Positions 14,800-24,000 of a stretch of 29,684 nucleotides of DNA are shown in pieces; the first letter of the stretch is position 1; each line of letters opens with the position of its first letter. The position numbers and the translations under genes are program-made. Location: NCBI GenBank assembly GCA_002393895.1, contig DGUE01000010.1:1-29684 (forward strand), given 5' to 3'. A model generated the notes under the pieces. It did not search any database and was not told where the DNA came from. It worked only from the letters and a program-made list of their open reading frames with translations. Origin of the DNA: Bacteroidales bacterium UBA4318. Lineage in GTDB: Bacteria > Bacteroidota > Bacteroidia > Bacteroidales > UBA932.

Positions 14800-17769
14800 T
14801 TAGACCCCCCAGAGATCGGGATCGAAGGTCTGGTCCTTCACCGCATCGTAAACGTTTTCGGTTATGTTATTGTCCAGCAAATACTTATAGAAACGGCAGA
14901 GGATGAGCAGGCTCTGCATGGGGCAGATGAGGCCCGTGTATCCCTCAAGGCCGCTGGAGCCCATATCGAGATAGTTGCCGATACGACCCTTGCCGCTGTC
15001 GAGCTGGCGTGCACGGTTGAGCCAGTACGGCAGAACACGGCGGAGAACTTCCATGTTAACCGGATGGTCTGCATCGAAGTTGGCCGCCCCCTCGTTCTGA
15101 TACCAGGGATATTTGCACTTGTTCCACTTGTCCGCCTCAAGCTCGGGGATAGCCATCGTGAGTGGCTTGCCGTTTGCGAGGGTATGGACAGGGGTGTTCA
15201 AGGCAGTAGGCCATACGGATGTGCCTTCGCTTGTACACATCTCCACAAAGCCCTTAATGGCAATATCCCATGCTTCGAAAGGCTTGTAGGTTTTGCCGTT
15301 CACGGTGATGGTAGCCTCATCCTGCTTGTTGTTGTCGGAATCAGCATATTCCGAATAGACAGGAATGAAATGCACATTCGTCCATGCATTGTTCTTGCCA
15401 AAGCTGTGGTTGCCATCCGACTCGATGGTTCCTACATTGGCCTTCCAAACATCAAGCAGCTTCACGAATTCCTTCGCGAAAGCCTTCATGTCACCTGAAC
15501 TCTCCGCAGGGATGCCTTCTCCATAGAGGTCGAAGTCAATCTTCATGCCCTGCACAGCCTCATAAACATTGCTTTCGATGTTATTGTCGAGCAGGTGCTT
15601 GTAGAAACGGGCCATGATGAGGAACATACGCATTGCGCTCATCATACCGGACTGGCCGCCAACAAACTTGTAGTCGCCAAGCTGCTGGAAGTTATTGATA
15701 CGGCCCTTTCCGGAGTCGAGGGTCTGGGCACGCTTCAGCCACCAAGGCATCATCTGGGCCATCATCTCAACGGTATAGGGCTTTTCTTCGGAAAGATTCA
15801 GATCGCCATCCTCATACCAGGGATATGCCCACTTGTTCCAAGTGGTATTCTTGGCAGGAACAGGAATATCCAGTCCCTTGCCCTGGCCGAGAGTGTGCTT
15901 GAGGACAGCCTGTTCGTCGGGCACACATTCCATACCTTCCTTGGTCAGGATTTCCACGATACCCTTCGCTGCAACAACCCAGGCCTCGTACATAGTGTAG
16001 GTTTCCTCTCCGACGGTAATGGTTGTCTCGGGCTGAGACATGTTGTCGGTAACCTCGGCGCTGTAGTTGGACCAGGTCGGGATGTAGTGGACGTTGAAGA
16101 AACGCTTGTCGCCCTGGTGCTGGCCATCCGGCTGGATGGTACCCACATTGGCCTTCCACACATCGAGGACGGTCACGAACTGCTTGGCGAAGTCCTTCAG
16201 CGTCGCTCCGCTGGGCGCCACATAGGCAAGCTGGGTCACGTTAATGACAACCTCGTCGGCGGAACCCTTGATGGTGATGGTTCCGGTACGTTCCTCACCG
16301 GCGTTGTTATCGACGGTAACGTTTACAGTTGCGGGATTCTCGATTTCGCCCTGTGCAGGATCAAGATGGATCCATGCCTCGCTTGCTGTAGCGGTCCATG
16401 CAGTATTTGCAGCGAACTGAACCTTTATCGCGCCTGCAGGAGCGGCCTCGAAGCTGATTTCAGAACTGGTCTGCAGGTCGATGTCTGCGAGTTTGACACC
16501 ATAAAGGTCATGGTCGATTATCAGGTCTTTGGTCGCCGTGTAGACGTTCTTGGTGATGTTGTTGTCGAGCAGATGCTTGTAGTACCTGGCCATCATCAGG
16601 AGCATGCGCATTGCGGAGAGTTCTCCGGACACCCCTTCGATGCCAAAGCTGCCGATTGATGCAAAGTTGGTCACACGGCCGTTACCAAGGGTGCTCTTGT
16701 TGTACCACCAAGGCAGCACATATGCAAAGTATTCCACCTTCCAGGGGTTCTTCGCACTGAGATTAAGCAGACCGGCATACTCATAAAAAGGATGCTGCCA
16801 TGGAATCATTTCGGGAGCGGTGGGAATGGGGGCATTGAGTCCGACACCGTCACCGAGGGTATGCTCATGGACGTTCTGGACTGTGGGCACGAGAGCCATA
16901 CCTTCAAGGGTGATCATGTTCACAATACCCTGTGCGGCAATGGTCCAGCACTGTTCCATATCGTAGGTTTCGCCCGCCACGGTGATGGTTGTCTCATCCT
17001 CACTGTTTTCGGCGGAATTGGGGAATGTGGTGGTGTGGGTAGGAATGTAATGCACATCAACCCAAGGCTTTTTGCTGTCCACGCTATGGGCGCCGTCGGC
17101 CTCGATTGTGCCTACATGAGCCTGCCAAACATCCAGAATCTTGACGAATTCTTTCGCGAAGCCCATCAGGGTGCTACCTGCAGAAAGATACTCGGTGGAA
17201 ACCTTTTCGGGCATCTTGCCGTCAGCCTTGTAGGCAGCGATTGCACGAGCAAGGGTTACGGTTGCACGGTTTGTAGAGAAGGAAATGCTCTCACCGTTAC
17301 GGTCAAAGAGAGTAACGTTGGGGATACGCACCTTTGCGGCAGCCTCATCCAGTATACGCTGAGCAACGCTGGCAAGGTCTTCATTGCCCTTGGGATTGGA
17401 CGGGCCGTTAAAGACAGCTATTTCATCTTTGTCGTAACTGTCTCGTTCAGGATGGTCCGCGGGCTTGTAATCAAGGACTTTGATTTCAGACTTGTCATTG
17501 GCCTTGAGATTGACTATCAGCTTGCACATTGCATACTGATACTGAGGCAGTGTCAGTTCCTTGGAACCGACCTTGAGCGATTCAGCGATAGTGGTACTTT
17601 CTTCCCACTCCGCATACATGCCCGCTACGGCGTCGACCAGGTCGGAAGCGCCAAGCGTCGCCACGACAGTCTCATCCGTAGGGTCCTCCTCTTCATGCTT
17701 TTTGCAGCTTACGAGGAAAAGAGACGCAACGGCGAGAGCCGCAAGCAAATACTTTAGTGTCCTTTTCAT
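14800..17769 (-). CDS. PMBR-like repeat lipoprotein b with BACON domain and three 225-aa modules
   Basis: 989 aa. The lipoprotein signal ends LFLVSC (Cys 22). Layout: PMBR-like segments about 42-97 and 133-190; module 1 about 202-424; BACON domain about 436-516 (IKVQFAANTAWTATASEAWIHL...GTITIKG); module 2 about 524-750; module 3 about 762-989. Each module starts FAKxFVxxLDVWxANVGTI, has an ITVxGxTYxxxEAW segment that again looks like a pseudomurein-binding repeat, and ends MRMxLxMARxYKHLLDNNIxxNVY. No catalytic motif is visible. BACON domains are common in Bacteroidetes surface glycan-binding proteins. Coming after SusC, SusD and GHL10, it fills the usual slot of a surface substrate-binding lipoprotein. 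I infer a multivalent cell-wall binder; the archaeal-repeat assignment needs a profile search. The shorter-known paralogue is at the left edge of the window. Confidence 0.8.
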   Translation of the reverse strand: MKRTLKYLLAALAVASLFLVSCKKHEEEDPTDETVVATLGASDLVDAVAGMYAEWEESTTIAESLKVGSKELTLPQYQYAMCKLIVNLKANDKSEIKVLDYKPADHPERDSYDKDEIAVFNGPSNPKGNEDLASVAQRILDEAAAKVRIPNVTLFDRNGESISFSTNRATVTLARAIAAYKADGKMPEKVSTEYLSAGSTLMGFAKEFVKILDVWQAHVGTIEADGAHSVDSKKPWVDVHYIPTHTTTFPNSAENSEDETTITVAGETYDMEQCWTIAAQGIVNMITLEGMALVPTVQNVHEHTLGDGVGLNAPIPTAPEMIPWQHPFYEYAGLLNLSAKNPWKVEYFAYVLPWWYNKSTLGNGRVTNFASIGSFGIEGVSGELSAMRMLLMMARYYKHLLDNNITKNVYTATKDLIIDHDLYGVKLADIDLQTSSEISFEAAPAGAIKVQFAANTAWTATASEAWIHLDPAQGEIENPATVNVTVDNNAGEERTGTITIKGSADEVVINVTQLAYVAPSGATLKDFAKQFVTVLDVWKANVGTIQPDGQHQGDKRFFNVHYIPTWSNYSAEVTDNMSQPETTITVGEETYTMYEAWVVAAKGIVEILTKEGMECVPDEQAVLKHTLGQGKGLDIPVPAKNTTWNKWAYPWYEDGDLNLSEEKPYTVEMMAQMMPWWLKRAQTLDSGKGRINNFQQLGDYKFVGGQSGMMSAMRMFLIMARFYKHLLDNNIESNVYEAVQGMKIDFDLYGEGIPAESSGDMKAFAKEFVKLLDVWKANVGTIESDGNHSFGKNNAWTNVHFIPVYSEYADSDNNKQDEATITVNGKTYKPFEAWDIAIKGFVEMCTSEGTSVWPTALNTPVHTLANGKPLTMAIPELEADKWNKCKYPWYQNEGAANFDADHPVNMEVLRRVLPYWLNRARQLDSGKGRIGNYLDMGSSGLEGYTGLICPMQSLLILCRFYKYLLDNNITENVYDAVKDQTFDPDLWGV
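14803..15486 (-). repeat. Protein-coding tandem module 3 of lipoprotein b
   Basis: Encodes residues about 762-989, starting FAKEFVKLLDVWKANVGTI and ending with the stop. It is about 228 codons long and clearly related to modules 2 and 1. It lacks the MRM start of the last helix (it reads CPMQSLLILCRFYKYLL), so it is diverged and not a recent copy. Confidence 0.8.
15520..16200 (-). repeat. Protein-coding tandem module 2 of lipoprotein b
   Basis: Encodes residues about 524-750, starting FAKQFVTVLDVWKANVGTI. It is separated from module 1 by the BACON domain and from module 3 by a short Gly/Ser-containing linker (PAESSGDM). Confidence 0.8.
16498..17166 (-). repeat. Protein-coding tandem module 1 of lipoprotein b
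   Basis: Encodes residues about 202-424, starting FAKEFVKILDVWQAHVGTI and ending in KNVYTATKD and a DLYGV tail. The same module start is seen in the truncated lipoprotein a from about its residue 201. Confidence 0.8.
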
Positions 17770-17804
17770 AAAGAATTGGTGTTAAATGGTTAATAGTTAA
17801 AGAA

Positions 17805-19139
17805 TTAATTAGATTCGTTCCATATATCGTTCACGTCCGGGAAGGTGCCAAGGCCGTATCGGAAAAGCACTATTCCCGTGGCATTGGATTGCCGGTACGC
17901 CATGATGTCGGTCAAGAGGGCCTCTTCGGAGAGAGACTGCTCGCTCTTATCATAAGTCTGCAATCCGGACCAGACTTCCGCATCTGCGGAATTTGTGCAG
18001 AACCAGTTCATTACGTTTACCAGGCCCGTATCGCTGTAATTATATGAGTAACGGTAGCACATGGGCATCAGGATATGTATCCACTTCCCCATCTGGGAAG
18101 GATCCTGTGCATATACGTTCGTACTGTTCTTTTCCGGCATGAGCGCCGCAGAAGTCACAAGACCTTCATCATAGCTGTCGCACAGTTCACGTGTTTCCCG
18201 GCATGCACGGTTTACGGCCGCCACAGAATTCACTTCCTTGGTGAAATTGTATTCCGATGCCTTTCCAGGGAAACGGATATAATCCAGGTGCAAGCCCTTC
18301 ACGCCAAAGTCCTCGATGCAAAGACGCCCAAGGTTGTGCAGATCGGTGTATACCTCTTCCTTAATGCTCCTCGTCTCCTTGTCGATAGGCTTGTTCCATG
18401 TCCCCCCTTTATAGAATGCCTGGATCCAGCCATGAACGGTAAAGCCTATCTCCTCTGCTTTCTCCAGAAAGGGGATCGCTTCGTGGGGTCGGTTCGTAAA
18501 TGCCGCAGAATTCAGCAACAGATGCCTGTAGCCCAGTTTGTAGTACTCTTTCATTATTGCAGCATCATCCGCCATCATGGGTGCCATGTGCGAACTCCAC
18601 ATCCATATAGCATTGGGCAGAGGGGCCTTCCAGTCAAAGATCTCATTCACTTTACCCTTGCTGGGATAGGTCATATTCCTCCACTCCCCTGTTCCGTCCG
18701 GAATCCTCTGGTATGTTCCACGGGGATACTGGACTGCTTCCAAATCCCTGCTGCGGACAAACTCATCGGCCGAGTCGTCCGAGGTTCCCAGCCTGAGGGT
18801 GAATTCCTGTCCCGACATGATGCCTATGGGAAGTGTGCCGTCTGCCGTAGATACGACCAGACGTCCGCCTGCCGCGAGTTCTCCGGTTTCGGCGCTCCAT
18901 ACGCACCTGTCCTTGGAATAGCGGTCTGTAAGATACAAGCCCACTCCTTCCAGGGATACAGGAGAGTCGGATGCATTGGAGATCTCCACCCAACTCTCGC
19001 CCCCGCTTTCATCATGGCCGGAAATCTCATTGATTACCAGCCCTTTATATTTGGCAGCACTCCCCTCTTTGTGCTTGTCGCAAGCGGAGACCAGCAACAA
19101 GGCAATGGCAGCAACGCCTATGATTCTTAAGAGTTTCAT
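17805..19139 (-). CDS. Lamin-tail domain + GHL10-like glycoside hydrolase lipoprotein b
   Basis: 444 aa. The lipoprotein signal ends LLLVSAC (Cys 20). A lamin-tail domain covers about 32-157 (LVINEISGHDES, WVEISNASDS) and the GHL10-like hydrolase domain about 175-440. Candidate acidic residues D286 (GLHLDYIRFPG) and E336 (AALMPE) fall at exactly the same numbers as in copy a, and the final GIVLFRYGLGTFPDVNDI stretch is nearly shared. The GHL10 family includes DigH, which cuts peptide-free peptidoglycan. From memory, the HLDY-RFPG and GIVLFRYGL wording also recalls putative wall hydrolases of Methanobacteriales. The ATG overlaps the SusD-2 stop by one base (TAATG). It should act on surface-bound wall glycan before import; linkage and endo/exo mode are not visible. 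Confidence 0.85.
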   Translation of the reverse strand: MKLLRIIGVAAIALLLVSACDKHKEGSAAKYKGLVINEISGHDESGGESWVEISNASDSPVSLEGVGLYLTDRYSKDRCVWSAETGELAAGGRLVVSTADGTLPIGIMSGQEFTLRLGTSDDSADEFVRSRDLEAVQYPRGTYQRIPDGTGEWRNMTYPSKGKVNEIFDWKAPLPNAIWMWSSHMAPMMADDAAIMKEYYKLGYRHLLLNSAAFTNRPHEAIPFLEKAEEIGFTVHGWIQAFYKGGTWNKPIDKETRSIKEEVYTDLHNLGRLCIEDFGVKGLHLDYIRFPGKASEYNFTKEVNSVAAVNRACRETRELCDSYDEGLVTSAALMPEKNSTNVYAQDPSQMGKWIHILMPMCYRYSYNYSDTGLVNVMNWFCTNSADAEVWSGLQTYDKSEQSLSEEALLTDIMAYRQSNATGIVLFRYGLGTFPDVNDIWNESN

Positions 19140-21052
19140 TATTTATAGAAAGGATTTTGTTCAATCGAACCTTCACTCTTCGTAATCTCGGGACGAGGTA
19201 TAGGCATGAGGTAATTACGCCCGTCTTCCGGGAAGTACTTCTTGGCAGGCATCACACCCTTGGCGCAATCGCCGTAGTCTATCTTGTAGGTCTTGCCCAA
19301 CCACGTGTAGTCGTAGGTCTGGCCCTCATTATAGAAAACCATATTGTTGTTCGGGTGGGCGGCATCGTAGATGCGAGGCATACGATAAACGGTATCGTTC
19401 TTTGCTCCGCTCTGCAGTAACATCACGAATCCCCCATACAGGTCTACATTCTCGTAGAAATCCGCCACCTTCCAACGACGCACATCAAAATAGCGGAAAG
19501 CCTCGAACGCAAGTTCTATCCTGCGCTCGTTCACTATACGGTCCCATAGATTGGTCCCGGTATCGTTGATGGGAGGCATCATCACGTCCTTGCGCTGACG
19601 AATCTTATTGATGTATTCGCGGGCTATGTCTTCCTTGCCGCCGACCATATATGCTGCCTCGGCATAGTTCAGGTACAGCTCGGCGAGGCGTATCCAGGGA
19701 TAAAGTACGGAACCGGTCTCTTTTTCGGAAATCTGGACATTGGGATCATGCCACTTATGAAGCTTGTAGAACATTGTGCTGGGGTACTCTCCGAGGTCCA
19801 GGGGCTTCTTGGTGTAGTCGGGCATCTTGGTAACAGAGCCGGACTTCACGAAGTCGTCGATCGTCTTCTTTTCGTAGAGCAGGTAGCACTCGAGGTTGAC
19901 GGTATTGAAACTGCCATCCGTCTTGGTATAGCTGAACGGATAGAAGGGAGCCGCAACCGTCTTGTAGAAACGGGGATCGCGGTTGGCATAAGGATGCTTT
20001 GGATCATAGCCGGAGCCTTCCTCGAACCATTTCTTGCCGCTGAGCATCTCATAGTCGCTCACCATAGCCTGCGTAGGCTCCAGGGAACTCCAGCCGCTGT
20101 AATGCTCCGGCGGATAGAGGAGCTGTCCCTTGTGTACGGTATATCCGAGAGGAGTGAAGAACTTGCACCAGATATTCTCCGGGCAGTTGACGTCCTTCCA
20201 GATTTCATCGTAGGTATCTGCAAGCCTGTATCCCTGGCTTTCCGCAATCTCGATTGCTTCTTTGGCAGCATTGAAAGCGCGGGTCCATTTGTCTTTGCTG
20301 TATGCGCCGCGGAAAATACCTCCTGAAGGATTGTCGGGATCGTTGAAAAGAGGCGATGCTGCAATCAGGGTAAGCCTGGAGCGCAACGCCTTGGAAACCA
20401 CCCTGTTGGCACGTCCCTGTCCATTGGTAGGGCCGAGAAGGGAATCCGCCTTGTCGAGATCCTTCAGGATTTCATCCACGCAGTAATCGAAGTCGTTTCT
20501 CTTTACGCCGAACTCATCGCTCATCTTGTAGGTATGCTTAATGAGCGGCACTCCTGCATAACGTTCGATCATGTTGGTGTAGGTCCAAGCGCGCAGGAAA
20601 TAAACTTCGCCTAGAAGACGGTTTCTGTCCGCCACGTCCATTTTGCTACCCTCTTCAACCCTGTCGATGAAATAGTTCATATCCCGCAGATACTTATATG
20701 AACGGTTCCAGATGTTCAGCACTGTGGTGCGGTTGTTATGGGCCGCTCCTCCTTCCTGCATATAGACGATATTGTCCGGATCCATGGTGCCCGCTGCGAT
20801 ATAACGGGTAGAGGTGCCGCCATAGCGGAAATAGCCTTCATCCGATATGGCCCCGATATTACCCTCCTGGAGGAAATCCGGAAGCACGGAATACATGGAA
20901 TTCACATGGTTCTCGGCAAGGCCGACACTGTTGAAAACAGCATCTTCGGTAAGCTTGTCGAGGGGAGTCTTGTCCAGGAATTTATCATCGCAGGCGCACA
21001 TCAATACGGCCGCGACTGTCAGAAACAAAACACTGTATATCTTCTTTTTCAT
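19139..21052 (-). CDS. SusD/RagB-family outer-membrane lipoprotein 2
   Basis: 637 aa. The lipoprotein signal ends VLMCAC (lipid Cys at 19 or 21), followed by DDKFLDKTPLDKLTEDAVF, the usual SusD opening. The family C-terminal signature is present (YPWIRLAELYLNYAEAAY, NERRIELAFEAFRYFDVRR) and the protein ends RNYLMPIPRPEI...QNPFYK, as most SusD proteins do. It lies 13 bases after SusC-2 and overlaps the GHL10 b start by one base. It pairs with SusC-2 as the ligand-capturing lid. It is paralogous to SusD-1 along its length, sharing the YGGTSTRYIA segment, which supports a duplicated-locus origin. Confidence 0.95.
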   Translation of the reverse strand: MKKKIYSVLFLTVAAVLMCACDDKFLDKTPLDKLTEDAVFNSVGLAENHVNSMYSVLPDFLQEGNIGAISDEGYFRYGGTSTRYIAAGTMDPDNIVYMQEGGAAHNNRTTVLNIWNRSYKYLRDMNYFIDRVEEGSKMDVADRNRLLGEVYFLRAWTYTNMIERYAGVPLIKHTYKMSDEFGVKRNDFDYCVDEILKDLDKADSLLGPTNGQGRANRVVSKALRSRLTLIAASPLFNDPDNPSGGIFRGAYSKDKWTRAFNAAKEAIEIAESQGYRLADTYDEIWKDVNCPENIWCKFFTPLGYTVHKGQLLYPPEHYSGWSSLEPTQAMVSDYEMLSGKKWFEEGSGYDPKHPYANRDPRFYKTVAAPFYPFSYTKTDGSFNTVNLECYLLYEKKTIDDFVKSGSVTKMPDYTKKPLDLGEYPSTMFYKLHKWHDPNVQISEKETGSVLYPWIRLAELYLNYAEAAYMVGGKEDIAREYINKIRQRKDVMMPPINDTGTNLWDRIVNERRIELAFEAFRYFDVRRWKVADFYENVDLYGGFVMLLQSGAKNDTVYRMPRIYDAAHPNNNMVFYNEGQTYDYTWLGKTYKIDYGDCAKGVMPAKKYFPEDGRNYLMPIPRPEITKSEGSIEQNPFYK

Positions 21053-21065
21053 ACTCTTTCTCTAT

Positions 21066-24000
21066 TTAGAACATGACCTTGACACCGGCATTGTAAATCT
21101 TCATCTGAGGATATGTCTGGTACCCTTCGTCGTTGTTTTCGGGGTCCACGCTCTTCAGAGCTGAGAAGGTCAGGAGGTTGTATCCTCCGATATAGAAACG
21201 CACATTCTTGATTCCTGTCCTTGGGCCGAACCATTTCTTGGGCAAGGTATATCCCAGTTCTAAGTTCTTCAGGCGCAGGAAAGCAGCATTCTTGATGTAG
21301 AAGTCCGACCGGTTGGTGGAACCGAGGCTGTTGGTAGAGCCAAGGCGCGGCCAGTCGGAATCAGGATTGTCCAGAGTCCAGGCCTTCTCGGCAGCTTCTT
21401 TTTCCACATTATAGGAAACCGGATCCATCAGAGGAGCGTAGTAGAAACGGACTCTCCCCTGCCCCTGAAGCAACATCGAGAAATCAAAGTTGCGCCAGCG
21501 TGCATCGAAGTTGATACCGTAGACAATCTGGGGAATGGAGGAGAAGGGGCTGCGGTAGCGGTCGAGGGTGGTAATCTCGCCGTCACCGTCCATATCTTCA
21601 TATTTCAGATCTCCAAGGGTGGCACCCGTCTTATGCGGATAGCTGTCCAATTCCTCCTTGGTCTTGAATACTCCAAGCACATGATAATAAAGCCCGGAGC
21701 CCATGGGGAGGCCTTCAAGCTTCATGTAGTCGTGTCCCTCAGGCCAAGGGGCTTCATCCATGAACTCAATTCTGTTCCTGGCATAAAGGAAATTGCCGGT
21801 AACGTGATAAGTCAGGTCCCCAATCTTGTTTTCATGGCCGAGCTGCAGTTCTATACCGGTATTACGCACTATTCCTATATTCTCGTCGGGCAATTTGCTC
21901 GTCATACCGGTGTAGAAGGGAATGGAAGCATTCCTGGCTGTGAGGATGTTGCTGCGCCTGGTGCGGAACCACTCAAGTTCCCAGGTCAGCAGTCCATTCT
22001 TCACACTTCCGTCCAAACCGACATTCCAGGTTCGGGCAACTTCCCAGGTAACATCAGGGTTGGGGATGGTTCCGGGAATTATCATACTCACTTCCTTTCC
22101 GTCTAGCATCAGCTTATAGGAGCTTCCGGACTCGTACTGATAGGTGGTGAGGAACTGGAATGCTGAAATCTGATCATTACCCTGTTCGCCGAAGGAAGCA
22201 CGGAGCTTGAGGTTGGTGAGCCAGGGCAGGCTGTCTTTTATGAAGGATTCTTCGGAGAGCCTCCAGCCGACTGAAACACCCGGGAAGAGACCCCAGCGCC
22301 TGTCTGAAGGGAAGTTTTCTGAACCATCATAACGAATGATGGCCTGGAAAAGATACTTGCTGTCGTAGTCGTAGCCGACACGCCCGAAGAACGAACGACG
22401 GGCGGTTTCCCAAGCCTGTCCGGTTGCCGAGAAGTAAGTCTTGTCGGCATCGCCGGCAAAAAGTTCATCCAGGATGTCGGAGTTGTAGCGGTTCCTTCCG
22501 GCCATGAAGTAATCCCTGCGGTAAGCGCTTTGCTCGAAACCGGCAAGGGCTGTCACATGGTGGTGGTCTCCAAAGGTGTTATCGTAATTGATATTTGCGT
22601 TGTAAGTCGTGGTCGTATAGTGGTTCTGATACTCGTTCAGAGTAGGCGTAGTCCAATAGTCATTGAGCTTCTCCTCATACTCTTCGGTAACCTCGTTAAA
22701 CCTGTAATACTTCCACTGCTGGTGCCACTGCTTGCGGAAATTCGACCTCAGGTCGTAGGCAACCTTGCCGTTTAAGGAAAGGCCTTTTACCGTAGCACTG
22801 AGGTCCCATTTTGCCGAAAGGGTGGTATTGACGGAATTGATGATGCTTCTGTTGTAACCCGTCAGGTCCTGCACCAGCACGGCAGGGTTAAGGCCGCCAC
22901 GGAGAAGCCCGTTGGGATAGTAGGTGGCTCCGGTTGGCTTCATACGCACGGCATTGTAAAAGATACCAGTTTCGTCGGAAGCAAACGCGGAATAATTCTT
23001 ATGCTGCTGGCGTGCCTGGATATCAACACCAAGCGAGAGACTCTTCGTCACTTTGATATCGATGTTCGAACGGAGATTCAGCTGATTGTAGTTCGTGGCC
23101 GATTTCACATAAATACCATCCTGATACTGCCCGTTCAGCTGGACAAAATATGCAACCCGGTCGCCGCCGCCATTGATGGTCACGCCATACTTATGCTGGG
23201 CAGAGAGAGGTTTGATTATTTCCTTGAGCCAGTTTGTGTTAGGATACAGGACGGGGTCATCTCCGAGGCGGTAATGCTCCAGCTGTGTGTCATTATACAT
23301 CCTGGCTCCACCCGTGATGGCTAGTTCTGCATTGTAAGCATTCGTATAGAGCACCGCATCCGCCATCTCCACCAGACGCGTAGGCTGCTGTGCAGCAATA
23401 TCGTAGGAGAAAGTGACATTGGGGGCTTCGTTGTATTTGCCGCGCTTCGTAGTTACAAGGATGACACCGTTTGCAGAACGGGCGCCGTAAATGGCTGCGG
23501 AGGCATCCTTCAGCACGGTAACACTTTCTATTTCCTCTCCGGTGAGACGGGAAAATTCATCGCTGCGTCCGGGAACCCCATCGATTATCACAAGGGGCGT
23601 ATTGGTCCCCAGAGTGCTGCGGCCACGGATATACATCACGGCATCGTCGCGCCCGGGCTCACCGGAACGGTTATTCACAATCACACCGGAAAGACGCCCC
23701 GCAAGCCCCTGTGAAAGGTTTACAGATGAATTCTTTACAAGAGCATCGCCGGACGTGGTGGTTACGGACCCCGTCAATGTGAGTTTGCGCTGGCTGCCGT
23801 ATCCGATGGCGACAGCCTCCTCAAGGAGCATGGCATCATCCTTCAGGACGAAGTCGATGTTGGTACGGCCATCAACCTTGGTAGACTGTTCCTCGTAGCC
23901 CATTAGACTGGCCACAAGGGTGGCATTTGGCTGTACTCCGGAAAGAGTGTAGCGCCCGGAAGCGTCTGTCATGGCACCTCGGGAACTGCCCTGCACATAG

